Source: Diphasiastrum complanatum
Lineage: Eukaryota > Streptophyta > Lycopodiopsida > Lycopodiales > Lycopodiaceae
Length of the DNA stretch: 64,000 nt
NCBI GenBank assembly: GCA_029204225.1
Contig: CM055107.1
Span: 47,102,476 to 47,166,475 of the forward strand
Reading direction: 5' to 3'
Each line of letters starts with the position of its first letter. The stretch's first letter is position 1. The position numbers and the translations under genes are program-made. The notes beneath the pieces are model-generated. The model was given only the letters and a program-made list of their open reading frames with translations, was not told the origin of the DNA and did no database searches. Of the stretch, positions 47,857 to 59,961 are shown piece by piece.

Positions 47857-50800
47857 ATGGCAAACATGGGAGAGTCTATTTTGAGTGAAAGTAGCAAATT
47901 GGATGGGATTTCCAACTATGCAGTGTGGAAATTCAAAATGAAAAACATACTGATGGAGAAAGATGTGTGGGAAGTCATCGCAGGTGATGAGAGAAGGCCG
48001 CCAAATGAAACAGACATCAAAGTGTTTGACAAAAAGATGAGGAAAGCTTGACTTCAGAAACATGATTCTTGACGGATTTGACGTCTCGAACTGCTCCTTT
48101 AGCACATCCCATGCCTGTCTGGGTGTAATAGCATCACAAATGTGGGTAATGATGTGATCCTTCACTGACAAGTTAATGAAGGTCAAAGTTGAATAGTGCT
48201 CGCATGGAACAAGGAGAGCACATTCAGACGTACATGACCAGAATCAAGACAATGAGAGATGAACTGCATTCTATTGGAGAGCGCATACGTGATGTGGAAC
48301 TGGTGCATAATGCATTATGTGGCATTGTAGAACCCCTATCAGATGTTTGTGAGCGGAATAGCATCAAGAGAAAGATTGCCAAGCTTTGACGAGCTCACAG
48401 GAATCTTGATGCAAGAAGAACAACGACGAGAAATGGTGAAAGCTAGACGTCAAAATACTCATGATCAGGCACTTGCAACAGGCCAAAAACAGGGCAAGGG
48501 CAAGGGCAAGAAGAAGACTAAACAGCAATTTGCCAAGTCTCAGGAGGATGAGGGATCTTCCAGCAAAACTAAAAAGAAAGGCAAGTGCTTCCATTGTGGT
48601 AAAAAGGGCCACTGGAAGAGTGAATGTCGCAAATTCCTGGCGGAACAAGACAAGGGGAAACCAAAACAAGCAGGTAACCTTGTCGATGAAGGTGAGATTG
48701 AAGACTCTAGCATCTTCATATCTGCATTGTCATCTAATCAAGATGATCAAGCATGGTATATTGACTCAGGAGCCACAAGACACATGACAGGTAACAAGAA
48801 CTGGTTCAGTAGTTTGAAGGCATTGGATAATGGGACATATGTTTCACAAGAAAATGGTGAAGTGTGCATGATCAAGGGAATAGGCACAGTTTCAATCCAA
48901 CTGCCTGATGGCGAAAGCAGGATGATAAAATCTATTTTCTGTTGGAGTCATTACTGATCAAAAGTTGAAAGTAGAATTTGCCCATGATCGTTGCTTTGTG
49001 AAGGATGCGAACCAAAAGTTCAAAGTTATTGCGAATGGTGTAAGAGAGGCCAATACAAAATTGTACAGGTTGAATGCTACAATCAAGGGGCAACATGGAC
49101 TTATATCATCCGTTCCTTCGCAAACTGAGTTGTGGCACAAGAGGCTTGGTCACTTGAACTTGGGAAGTCTCAATGATGAGAAAATTGGAGATGGTAACAG
49201 GACTGCCTACAATAGAAGATCACTTGAAATCGATGTGCGAATCTTGTATATATGGGAAGCAGCATCAAGAGAAGTTCAATAAAGGGGGTGTTGCAAGAGC
49301 AAAGAACATCCTGGATTTAATCCACACAGATTTATGCGGGCCTATGAGGACCATGTCCTTAGGAAAAGCCTTCTATTTCATGACCTTTATTGATGATATG
49401 TCACGTAAGACATGGATCTACTTCTTGAAGAAGAAATCAAATGCTTTTGATAACTTCAAGAACTTCAAAAACTTGGTCAAAAATCAGACAGGTAAGAAGA
49501 TCAAAGTCCTAAGATCAGATAGTGGAGGCGAGTATAAGTCTAATGACTTCAATGATCTTTGTGATCAATGTGGGATTAAAAGACAATATACGCAAGCTCA
49601 TACTCCTGCTCTCAATGGTGTAGCTGAGCGCAAAAATCGTACGATTGTGGAAAGTGCCAAATCTATGCTAGCTGAGATGAAATTACCAAAAGATTTTTGG
49701 TCAGAAGCATGTAGCACGGCAGTGTATCTTCAAAATAGAAGTCCTACCATTGCCATACCAAAAATCACACCTGAGGAAGCATTCACAAAGAAAACGCCAA
49801 AGGTGAACCACTTGCGAATCTTTGGATGTAAGGCCTTTGTACATATTCCTAAGGAAGAAAGACATAAACTTGATGTAAAAGCTATCAAGTGCATATTCCT
49901 AGGATATGATGATCGCGTGAAGGGCTATAGATGTTTTGATCTAGTCGAAAACAAAATCCATATAAGCCGAGATGTTATCTTTGATGAATCCAAGATGTAT
50001 GAAGACGAAGATGCTGAGAAGATAGACACATCCAGTAGGAAAAATGGTATAGTGAGGATACCACCTGATGATGATCCATTCATTGACCTTCCGAGTGATG
50101 ACATGAGGATACATCTCAAGATACTACTACTCAACCTCATGAAACAGGTTGGAGAGGTAGGGACAAACCTTTTGGTGCAAGAAGGATTGAAATTGCAGGT
50201 GACAAACGCAAGGAGAAGAATGTATTGTGGGATACATTTTCACCAGGAAGCCGATCACCTGATAGAAATCTCCCTAAGTGGTTTGAGAGATTGATGGAGA
50301 GCCGCGATATAGATGACTTTCCAGGATCATCTAACCAGGGAGAGCTACAAAGATCAACAAGAGAGAAGATACTACCTGAAAGGTATGAAACAAATTATGC
50401 TCTGTTATCCAGCATTATTCAAAGCAAAGAACCTTCGACTTATGGTGAAGCGAAGGATGATGACATTTGGATCAAAGCCATGGGAGAGGAGATGGAGTCA
50501 ATTGCTAAGCATAGCACATGGGACTTAGTAGAACCACCAGTTGGCAAGAAACCCATTGGTTGCAAATGGGTATATAGAACTAAGTACCATGTAGATGGAA
50601 GCATAGCAAAGCACAAAGCAAGATTAGTAATCAAAGGGTACGCACAAAATAAAGGCATTGACTATGAGGAGACCTTTGCGCCGGTGTGTAAGTGGAATAC
50701 TCTACGTCTACTTATTGCTTTAGCTTCACATTTTGGTTGGCCTTTGCATCAGATGGATGTGAAATCTACTTTTCTTAATGGTGAGTTAGAAGAAGAAGTG

Positions 50801-51961
50801 TTCATGGATCAACCTGAAGGCTTTGTAACGAAAGGATAGGAAAATAAAGTATGTCGCTTGAAGAAAGCGCTTTATGGTCTTAAACAAGCACCACGTGCGT
50901 GGTATAGCAGGATTGATGTCTGCTTTCGTTCAAAGGGGATGGTAAGAACACATTCTGATCCAAATCTATATGTCTTATGCTTTGATGGTATGGTTGCTTT
51001 GATTGCTCTTTATGTTGATGACTTGATTATTATGGGAAATAATCAAGAGATGATAGACATGATCAAGAAAGACCTCATGGAACAATTTGAGATGACGGAT
51101 CTCAGCCTGATGCATTACTGCCTTGGAGTAGAAGTATGGCAAAAAGGATATGAAGTCGGTTTAACACAGGTGAAATATGTCAAAGAGTTGCTGCACAGGT
51201 TTAGGTTGCAGGATTGCAAACCCATAAACACTCCTATTGAACCAGGTAAAAAGCTTTCTAAGTTTGATGAATCACAGTCATTTGATGCTATGCTATATAG
51301 ACAGTTAGTAGGGAGCTTGATTTACCTTACCACAACTAGACCAGATATATGCTATGTTGTTGGCATTGTAAGTCAGTTTATGGCAGCACCTACGGAAACG
51401 CATTGGAAAGCAACTAAACGCATTTTGCGTTATGTGAAAGGCACTTCAAAGTATGGCTTGATTAACAGGAAGCATGATGGTTTACTTGAGTTGTGTGGCT
51501 ATGTGGATGCGGACTGGGGTGGTGACTATGATGATCGTAGATCCACCACAAGATATATATTCCAGTTTTGTGGTAATTGCTTTTCCTGGTCTAGTAAAAA
51601 GCAAAGTACAATTGCTCTTTCCACCACATAAGCAGAGTATAAGGCAATGTGTAGTGCTGCACAAGAAGCTATATGGTTGAGACAAATCTTGGAAGAAATT
51701 GACATAAAGCAAAAAAATCTCGCAACTTTATATAGTGACAGTCAGAGTGGCATTCAGCTAGCAAAGATTCCAGTGTTCCATGCGAGAATTAAACACATTG
51801 AGATTCAATATCACTTCATACGTGAGAGGCTGCTGAGTCGTGAAATTCATGTTGTTCATTGTAGCACAGAAGGACAACTAGCTGATATTTTCACTAAGCC
51901 ACTTATTGGAGAAAAGTTTGATAAATTTAGATCAAAACTTTCTGTATTTAAAGTTTGTTGA
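47857..51961 (+). pseudogene. copia-2 gag-pol, broken by an internal inversion, stops and frameshifts
   Basis: gag starts at 47857 (MANMGESILSESSKLDGISN). After DKKMRKA the next 125 bp are inverted (see findings), then gag resumes NSARMEQGEHIQTYMTRIKT. Next come the CCHC knuckle CFHCGKKGHWKSEC (48588-48630), protease YIDSGATRHM (48759), integrase LWHKRLGHLN and C..C (49130-49245), IHTDLCGP, SDSGGEY and NGVAERKNRT (49320-49645), RT WVYRTKYH, MDVKSTFLNGELEEEVFMDQ and YVDDLIIMG (50568-51035), RNase H YVDADWGGDY (51503), and the tail QLADIFTKPL. In-frame stops lie at 50837 (TAG) and 51630 (TAA); frameshifts near 48945, 49280 and 50240. Confidence 0.9.
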
Positions 51962-52014
51962 CTTTAAAGCTATGTATATGACTGTATAAAAAGTGACTCT
52001 ACTTTAAGGGAGAG

Positions 52015-52290
52015 AGTTAGAATTAAAGTTAGAATCACTGTGTTACTGTACTGTGGGTCCTATCAATGGATAAGGATCAGTTGGCCTCGCCACGAGGCAA
52101 GTCGACGGCACACGCGTCCCGCCAACGGCAACCTGGGTCATGCATGGGTTGCCTGAGTGAACAACTATATGTATAGTGTAATTTCATTTTGAGAAATACA
52201 GTTGCTATGTGAGCTTGCTGAGGAGAGTGATTTTCTGTCTGTGTTACTGTGTAGCATGATCTGTGTTCCTGTGCAAAGCAAATTCTAAGT
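52015..52290 (+). repeat. 3' LTR of copia-2
   Basis: Pair of 46270-46545. Visible differences include 'atcaatgg' for 'atcagtgg', 'gacggcac' for 'gacgggac', 'gaacaact' for 'gaataact' and 'gattttctg' for 'gaatttctg'. Confidence 0.93.
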
Positions 52291-52295
52291 GATTC

Positions 52296-52793
52296 TACAC
52301 CAAAATCGAGTTTTTTGCTTTTGTAGATTGGATCTTTTGTAGATCCAAACACTATATAGGTCAATGTACTTGATCAATTTCGATTTTTGAATTCACATAC
52401 TGGATTTGGCCGATTTTTGGATCATTGGATCAGCCTAAGTGGTTGCTTATAGATTGCATATCAAATTTTCAACATTTGCATGTAGATTTGGAATAGTCAA
52501 TTTTTTGTGATTTTGTCAAATCTCTAGATAGTGAGGTTGCTGGACTTCATCTGAGTGTGTTTCAATCTTAGGAAGTGGCAAAAGTCATTAGATTGAGAAT
52601 AGATCATAGGTTGATCAAGATTCCATGATTCTATGTGTTGATTTGCTTGGATAAGTGCTAGAAGAGAATTTGTGAGATAGTTTCAAATCTTGGTGATTTC
52701 TTTTGAAAGCATTTGTTGTTGTTCAAAGGAGTGCTTTGTGCATTGAAACAAGTTGAAAGAGAATATCAAGTCATTGCTACATGGCAACCTCAA
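52296..52793 (+). other. Leader or 5' flank of copia-3
   Basis: No frame. It is separated from its original left neighbour (46240-46269) by the copia-2 insertion. No LTR or primer-binding site can be recognised. Confidence 0.4.
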
Positions 52794-55188
52794 TTGGAGT
52801 CATGTTGGAAGCCAATGATAGGCTTACCCTCAAGTAACTATTCATTGTGGAAAGTGAGGATGGAGTCACTTCTTTAAATGAATGATGTTTTGGATATTAT
52901 TGTAGGTTTGGAGGAGAGACCAGCAACACAACAAGATGAATTGAGGTATGACAAGAAGGCCAAGAAGGCTCTACACATGATAAAGATGAATGTTACCAAT
53001 GAACTTCTCAAGGAAGTTGGTAAGTGCACATCATCTTTGGAAGCTTGGAATTCATTGAAGAAGCTTTATGAATCCAAGTCTACTTCTAGAGTGTTGACTC
53101 TAAGAAGGCAAATATTTTCTTATTTGCAAAAGAATGAAGAGACTCCAAGTACTTTTGTTTTGAGAATGAAATCATTGAATGATGAGTTGGCTTGCATTGA
53201 TGAAAGCATTAAGGAAGGAGAGCTTATTCAAGTAATTATTAATGGATTGTTGAATTTCCATGCTAACATTGTTCAAAGTATTGCTATTCAAAAGACTTTG
53301 CCAAGTTTGATGGATCTTCAAGAGATCTTGATCAATGATGAATATAGGCTTCAAGCAAGAAGTGGATCTACATCGACACTTCAAGAGGATGCTATGTTCA
53401 CAAAGGGCAAATTCAAGGGCAAAACCGAAAGTAAGTGGTCTAAAGGGCAAGATCAAGTGGATGCTTCTTCAAGTGGCAAAAAGAAAGATAGATCAAAGCT
53501 CAAGTGCTTCTATTGTGGTATCAAAGGACACTTTTCAAGTGAGTGCTACAAGAAGAAGAGAGATCAAGTAGACAGGCAAGGTAATCTTACTCTTGATGAG
53601 GATGGTTTGGATGTTCAAGATGCAAATGATGATGCTTTTGTGATGTCTTCATGTATGCTTGCTAATGATGGAGATCTAGATCCTTGGTGGATTGATAGTG
53701 GAGCAAGTTCACACATGACACTTCACTTATTTGTTGGCATATGAAGATGACAAGAGGATGATTTACACGGCCAATGATGGTGAGTGTGCAATCAAAGAGA
53801 TTGGCACAATTCCTATTTCTCTCTCTACAAATAGGAATGTTCATTTGGAGGATGTCGAGTTTATTCCTTCTATTACCAAGAATTTACTTAGTGTGAGCCA
53901 AATGCTAAGTAAAGGCCTCAAGGTGGAGCCTGATGGAGATTCTTGTTTGATAAAAAGGAAGGATGTCTTGATTGGAAAAGGTAAAAGGCAAGGAAAGTTG
54001 TTCAAACTAGATGCTTGTGTTATTGCTAACCAAGTTGAATGTGTTTCAAGGGTGCAAATTTCAATTTAAGAGATTTGGCACAAAAGGATGGGACACCTCA
54101 ACTTCAAGTCATTGGAGGTAATGGCAAGGAAGAATGTTGTGATTGGTCTTCCAAGCTCCTTAAGTGATGTTAAGCATGTTTGTGAGTCTTGTGCTTTGTC
54201 TAAGTTACATAGACTACCTTATACTAGATCTTGTACATTCGGATATTCATGGATTTACTACAATTAGCAATAGTGGAGCTAAGATGTATGTAACATTCAT
54301 TGATGATTTTAGTAGATTTTGTTGGATCTATCTACTAAAGAGCAAGGATGAAGTGTATGATGTCTTTTTCAAGTTCAAGAATGCAAGGGAGAACCAATTT
54401 TCCACAAAGATCAAGTGCTTGAGAGGTGACAATGGTGGTGAGTACATATCTAACAAGTTCAAGGCCTTGTGTGGTGAGCATGGAATCAAGAGGAGTATAC
54501 AACATCAAAATGGAGTGGCTGAAAGGAAGAATAGGACTTTATGTGAAAGTGCTAAAGCTATGAGATTAAGTGCTAATCTTGACAAACCATTTTGGGATCA
54601 AGCTTTGTTGTGTGCCGATTTCTTGTGCAATAGGTGGCTGAGTGCTATTTTGGATGGAAGGACACCTTTTGAGATGCTATTCAAGAGGAGACCGAGTGTC
54701 AACTTTCTAAGAACCTTTGGATGTACGTGCTATGTCAACATTCCTATTGATGATAGGACCAAGGAGGATCCATCTTCAAGAAGAGGTATTCTTGTTGGAT
54801 ATAGTGAGGTGAGTAAAGCCTACAAGGTTTACATTCCTTCAACTAACAAAGTGATTGTTGGTAGAGATGTCATTTTTTATGAGGGGAACATTCCAAAAGT
54901 GTCTTCAAGCATGATTGATGGTAGCGTGGATGGATCTAACATTCTTGATGTTGATGAGAAGGATCCTACTTTGGATGATGGTGATGATGGACCTTCATCA
55001 AGTCAAAAGCCAAGGAGAACATCAAGAGAAAGACAAGTATCTTCAAGGTTCACATATGATCAAAAGGGTAAGCAAGTAGTTTTTGGAAATTATGTTGCTT
55101 TCCTAACCTTTTTGGATGAGCCTACAAGTGTAGATCAAGCAAGGAAAGAAGAGGAGTGGATCCAAGCAATGGATCTTGAGTATCAAGC
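52794..55188 (+). pseudogene. Ty1/copia gag-integrase remnant (copia-3), same family as copia-1
   Basis: gag reads LTPSNYS-like then, after a TAA, MNDVLDIIVGLEERPATQQD, with STSRVLTLRRQIF close to copia-1's NTSRLLTLRNQIF. A CCHC knuckle CFYCGIKGHFSSEC (53506-53550) and protease WWIDSGASSHMT (53687) are followed by a frameshift near 53735. Integrase has HKRMGHLN (about 54080), LVHSDIHG (about 54231) after another frame change, GDNGGEY, QNGVAERKNRT and WIYLLKSKDE. The frame stops abruptly after WIQAMDLEYQA at 55188 where a CACTA terminus begins, so RT and RNase H are missing. Confidence 0.88.
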
Positions 55189-55640
55189 TCACTACAAGAA
55201 AAGGTGGCAAAAATTGCGAAAAAAGAATGGCAAAAATTGTGAAAATTTTTGCACTTTTTGCCATTTTTTGCCCAAAAAAATTGCGGAAATGGATTTCGCA
55301 ATTCTTTTTACAAATCCGCAATTTCAGTCCCGCAATTTTTTTGGCTAATTTAATTAACAATAAAAAAATTGCGGAAACCCACTTGCAATTTTTTGGCATA
55401 ATAATTGCGGAATCCGTTTCCACCATTTGTTTGGCTGATATTTTTTGCCAGATTTTTTGGGCAAAAATTGTCAAAAAAATTGAGGAAATTCATTTCCACA
55501 ATTGTTGTGGCAAAAATTGCGGATATTTTTTCGCAATTTTTTGTGCAAAAAATGCAAAAATTCATTTTTGTAATGTTTTTTAAAATAGTGTCAAAAATTT
55601 GTGGAAAATAAAATCGCAATAGAATATAAATTGCAAATTT
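55189..55640 (+). mobile_element. CACTA-type terminus with subterminal repeats
   Basis: CACTACAAGAAAA at 55189-55201 is identical to the 13-bp terminal inverted repeat of maize En/Spm. About ten copies of 'attgcgga' or its complement 'tccgcaatt' (relaxed) follow in both orientations up to 55620. The opposite terminus is not in the window. Insertion was into copia-3. Confidence 0.75.
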
Positions 55641-55648
55641 ATTTAATC

Positions 55649-56066
55649 TACTTGAATGATCTTTGGTTAGAAAGAGAAATACACTACCAATCTCACCAAT
55701 GTAGAAAAATTTGCATCTACACACAAAATGAGATGCAAACACCAATAGAACTTGATCAAACTTGAATGAAATGAAAAAGTACTATTGCTGTCCATACAAA
55801 ACCAGCAAGCTACTGTATTTCACACGTGTGGATCCAGAAATAACAAATATAAATCATTCTACACATAGAATTGCAAGCAATTACCAAGATAGTGCACCAA
55901 TGGATAGTAGAACCCAAGAGAACCGTGTATAAGCATGAAATGAGATAGAGATGAGAGAAGATCACTCTCTCCACGAGTTACATCCTTTTATAGCAGGTCC
56001 AAATCCTATTTGGCCACTTGGCTTTCCCACCAAAATGCTAACCCTACTAATTTTGGGTCTAGATTT
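55649..56066 (-). repeat. LTR-like repeat, family A, copy 2, truncated
   Basis: Matches 1-415 in the same orientation and stops at 'gggtctagatt', where the terminal TGTTGG of the gypsy-2 LTR begins. Copy 1 continues past this point, so gypsy-2 inserted into it. Confidence 0.75.
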
Positions 56067-56885
56067 GTTGGAAGTATTTCTAGTGTGTGCAGTGGCTAGA
56101 TCTACTATGGGTGTAGTATAGGGATGTAGAGATTCGTCCACTTTTTAAGTTTCTACAACAAGCTTCAACGGAAATATGGAAAGAATCAACAGGAATGAGA
56201 GCACTAAGGCTTACCCAACTAGTGCCTGAAACGCAAATAAAGCTAATTAGTAACAACAATAAAAATCCTTGCTAAGGCAGACCCAACTAGCAAGATTGCT
56301 AAATCCTACTTAACACCCAAAGGGAGATAATAAGAATTGCGGCTAAACTAAGCAATAAACAAATCAAACCATGCCACAATTAAAGGCCAATGAAAGGAGG
56401 CAAGAGGAGGCCCGAGCACCTTCCCTCAAGCTATGCACCTTCCAATAAGAACACAATGAAATGCAAGATAATCACAATAGTAATTTTTCCTTAATCACAA
56501 AGTGTTGTTTACAATGCAAATACCTCTCCTTTTATGGCAAGGAGGGTCTTCCATAAGTGTCTATTAACTTATGGGACTAATCTGTTTCTAGCCTTTCTAG
56601 AACTTCTAACTTAGGATTTAGAACTTCAAAGTTTCTTAACTTATGAAAATTTAAGATTAAATATTTCTAATCTTAAGTTTCCTAAGTCTAAGTTCTAAAT
56701 CTAAGTTTAAGATATTTTATTATTATTTAAGCTTCTACTCATGGGCTTACAAAACACATGCCATGGTTGAAGTTTATTGACAGATACTCATACGTGGACT
56801 TACAAAACACATGCCACAAAGTTTTATTTCTTTCTTTTTTTATTTTTTCTGTGTTAGCACAGTTGCTATCATTATCCCCCTCCTT
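56067..56885 (-). repeat. Probable 3' LTR of gypsy-2
   Basis: On the minus strand it follows a purine tract ('aaggaggggga', about 56886-56876), has a TATA-like 'cataaaagga' near 56536, and ends 'cttccaaca' exactly where the family A repeat is interrupted. It resembles the LTR at 6011-6605 in its first 150 bp. The other LTR lies beyond the window, so the right edge is approximate. Confidence 0.55.
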
Positions 56886-57084
56886 ATTGGATTGGTGGTC
56901 CCACACCAATCGACGCCTTTTTGTCCTAGATCTTTTGTGCTTCTTGGAGGCGAGATTGTTGCTGTCGGGAGTGGTAGATTGTCGTGCCGATGCCCTCCAT
57001 CATTTGCCACTGTAATTTGTTCAGGAAGGGCATGGGTTTGTAATAATGGAGCATACATACCCTATAGAAAATTATGAGTTTTTC

Positions 57085-59961
57085 ATAGCTCCACCATATC
57101 AATGTGCAGGGCGGAAGTGAGTGTAACACGATAATAGAGCCTTGCTACGTTGGTATGGTCATCTTGCGTTCGCAGGGGTTTATTGATATCAAGGGCGATT
57201 GGGGGTAGCCCTCAATTCCAAAAACATCTGAGTTCTACCAGAAATGCCACCAGGTTGCAATTATCCGCAAAATATCTGACGTCGCGATCAGGATTGCCAT
57301 GGTGCTTCTGGTAGAATACTCGGTAGTTGGTGACCATGTCTTCGACTAAGTTGCCGGTATCGACGCCTGTGAGCTTGGGCCAAAATATTCTATTCTTGAC
57401 TTTAGTGAAAGGAAACGGTTCTCGCCTCGCTACTAGATAGTAATAAGGATTTGTGCGCATGTAGGAGGGAGTTTCGATATACCGTGCCATTGAGGTCTTA
57501 CTCTGCAGGAAGAGCTGATGACACCAAAGAGGTTGTGGATCCAGGAGTTTGACTACTTCTTTATGTGTTTTACTCTGGTCCAGATCTGGCAGATGTAGCC
57601 ACCTCGCTCTTTTGTTGTTGGATATTTCTTGGCAAACTCCTGAGAGGCACGCAACTCCTTGTTCGGTTCTATAGGCATGATTTTGTACCGGATGGTTGGT
57701 GCTTCAGAGGCAACCTCGTGTTGAATTTGTGGATCGGGTTCAGGAGAGAGAGGAGGCGAGGGGCTAGTTTCAGCAATTCTTTGTGACTCAAGAGAAAATT
57801 GTCGTGGAATAAATTGGGGGTTAGTGGTGTCGAGAGGATTAGAAGCGGTGGAAGGAAAAAGATAGTGTTGGGAGCTGGTACCCCTAGAGCCTGATGGATT
57901 GGTTGGCGCTTGAGCTCCTTGCCCCAAGGGTTGGCCTTGAAATGAGGACCCTTGAGTTGCAGGAGGAGTCTGCTGGAATCCTGCGCCATATCCACCATCT
58001 GATCCATCAAAGTGGTGTCCCGAATCATGGAATTGGGTGTGCTCTGTATGAACTGACGGTGTCGACTGGATAGCGGCCTTTAAGCGTTCTTACAGGGTCG
58101 CTATGTGCTGTTTCGGGGCCTCGACGAAAGCAAGGTATGATTGTTGTAATTTTGAGTGCTACTCCGTCATGGCTTTCAACTTTTGGACCAGCGTTTGATA
58201 GGCCACCACTGGAATGGCAGTTCCCTCAGGAAAAGCTGGTGGTGCGAAGTCATTGAAGTCCACTAATTCCAACTGTTCTTTCATAGCAGAACGTGCTGCT
58301 TGTGCATCTGCTATAGCCTTATCCTTTTTGGCTTTGAGGGTATCGATGGTTTGCTGCATGTTGGATACCTTCAGTTGGAGCTGGTTCTGGAGGTGGAGTA
58401 GCATCTGCTGCTGTTGTTGATTGTAGTTGGTGAGGTTCTGGATCTGCAGCTGTTGTTGTTTGTTTTCCTCCTCCAACCTTGCTAGGGTGCCGAATAGATT
58501 GTATTGGAGCTCATTCACCAACCATACCGCTTTTTGGACTGCAAGGGGTAGCTGCTCCCAAGGACCAATGTCAGAGAGGGTGCGTGTGTAGTTAGGATAC
58601 GACACTGGGTTAAAGGGTAGAAAATCAGGAGCAGGGCTAGATGGATGTGTATGAAAGGCAGGTGGAGGTGATTGTGGATTGATGGTTACAAGAGGTGGCG
58701 GAGATGTTTGGATTGGGTTAGTGGTGATGGTGGTTGATGGAAGTGTGTTTAGTAATTGTAATGCAAAATCATCTACGTTGACTGTGGAGTCAAGTAGGGT
58801 GGAGATTTGTACAGGTGAGGGCTTTGGTGGAATTGTGGAAGTGAAGCCTGTGTTGAGAGTTAGTGATGGTGTGGAGGTGGCAGTAAATGGTGGGGGTGGT
58901 GGTGGGAGTGTGAGAGCAAGTGAGGGAGAGGAGGTTGTCTGTGTGGACGAATCATGCGCATAGGATCAGAGCCTGAAGTGTCTGTCATCACTGAGCTGTC
59001 TGTTGCTGCCGCTACTGTTTGCCTGCATTGCTGGGCCTGGTGAAGTAAGGCCATCTGCTGCTCTAGGACCTCCTTTGGGACCTGAGATAGTTTAAGGTTC
59101 CCTCTGGATTCAGCATATTCCATCCCAATGTCGCTGGATAGAAGGTCGTGAGGGACATCGACTTCTTTGTTGATCGCCTTCCCTATCTACTTCTTAGTAG
59201 GTGGGGCTGGTGAGACCGGTTCTACTATCTGTTTGGGGGTGGCTCGTTTTTTTGTGCTTGGATATAGATCATCCAGTTCCTTGATGGCAGCAGCCGCCCT
59301 AGACCCCAATTGTTTTGTGACCAACATGTGGAAGAGATACCCACAGTTGGTTTTCTGGCTTTCAGAGCTCTGCACGGCTTCTCTGCTACCTTCTCAGCCC
59401 ACTTGTAATTTTGAGTGGGTTCGTCCATGGTGAGGTTCCAAGAAAACAGGTCGCTTGGTGGTATGCGATCCATTTGGCGGTATGCACTTCGACCATGGTG
59501 ACGAGGCTTTCTGAGATGGCCCGTAGATGGGGATTCGTGATGGGACGGTTGGCGAACCCGTCGTTGGTTTGGACAATGGTTTTTCCGTCCTCTGTTAGAA
59601 ACTTTGTGAAGTACTTGGCATCATAGCTGGTGCCCTTTCCATGGATTGTCTCTCCAAGATTAGAGAAGCCAATGCTCTGGAGATCCCCAGGAGAGACGTT
59701 GATGATGGTATAGCTGCCACTCTTGGATGTAATCAGGAAAGTTTGGAATTCATCCGAATGGGTGGAGTAGGCTGCTCGGATGAGGCTCTCGCTCTGCTGG
59801 TCCCGGAAAAGTGTCAAATCAAAGCCAAGGTTTGCGAAGATATCCTTGGCCAAGGTGAGTTGCTCGGCGTAATTCTTGATACAGATCATAAAAATATCCC
59901 CTGAATAAGGACAAGGGGGTTTACAACGATGCATACTGAGCAAGGAATCGCGGGAAGCCAT
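57085..59961 (-). pseudogene. Large post-integrase ORF of gypsy-2 (unknown protein), frameshifted
   Basis: From ATG 59961 (MASRDSLLSMHRCKPPCPYS) the frame is clean for about 160 codons: QLTLAKDIFANLGFDLTLFR, LGETIHGKGTSYDAKYFTKF. Frameshifts near 59475 and 59375 follow; then CGYLFHMLVTKQLGSRAAAA, YPSTKKRATP, MEYAESRGNLKLSQVPKEVL, a His/Pro-rich stretch, a coiled coil rich in Gln (RLEEENKQQQLQIQNLTNYN; about 58490-58290), a Pro/Ser/Gln-rich linker, EFAKKYPTTKERGGYICQIW (about 57640), and a C-terminal domain FWPKLTGVD, NPDRDVRYFADNCNLVAFLV, LPPIALDINKPL, ARLYYRVTL ending near 57085. The original protein would be about 950 residues. The coiled coil and low-complexity linker recall a structural protein. 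Family unknown to me; no envelope or zinc-knuckle features. Confidence 0.6.

Larger units (their letters stand above)
46270..52290 (+). mobile_element. Full-length Ty1/copia retrotransposon with short LTRs (copia-2)
   Basis: 276-bp LTRs lie at 46270-46545 and 52015-52290, with GATTC on both sides (46265-46269 and 52291-52295). The Met-tRNA primer-binding site TGGTATCAGAGCC (46546-46558) follows the 5' LTR without a gap. The purine tract AAGGGAGAG ends at 52014. The LTRs differ at about seven positions, so it is older than copia-1. It sits in the 5' part of another copia (copia-3). Confidence 0.93.

Noticed and set aside
47842-48186. A separate minus-strand gene with copia gag homology
   Set aside because: It is only the inverted piece of copia-2's own gag; flanking gag continues on the plus strand on both sides.
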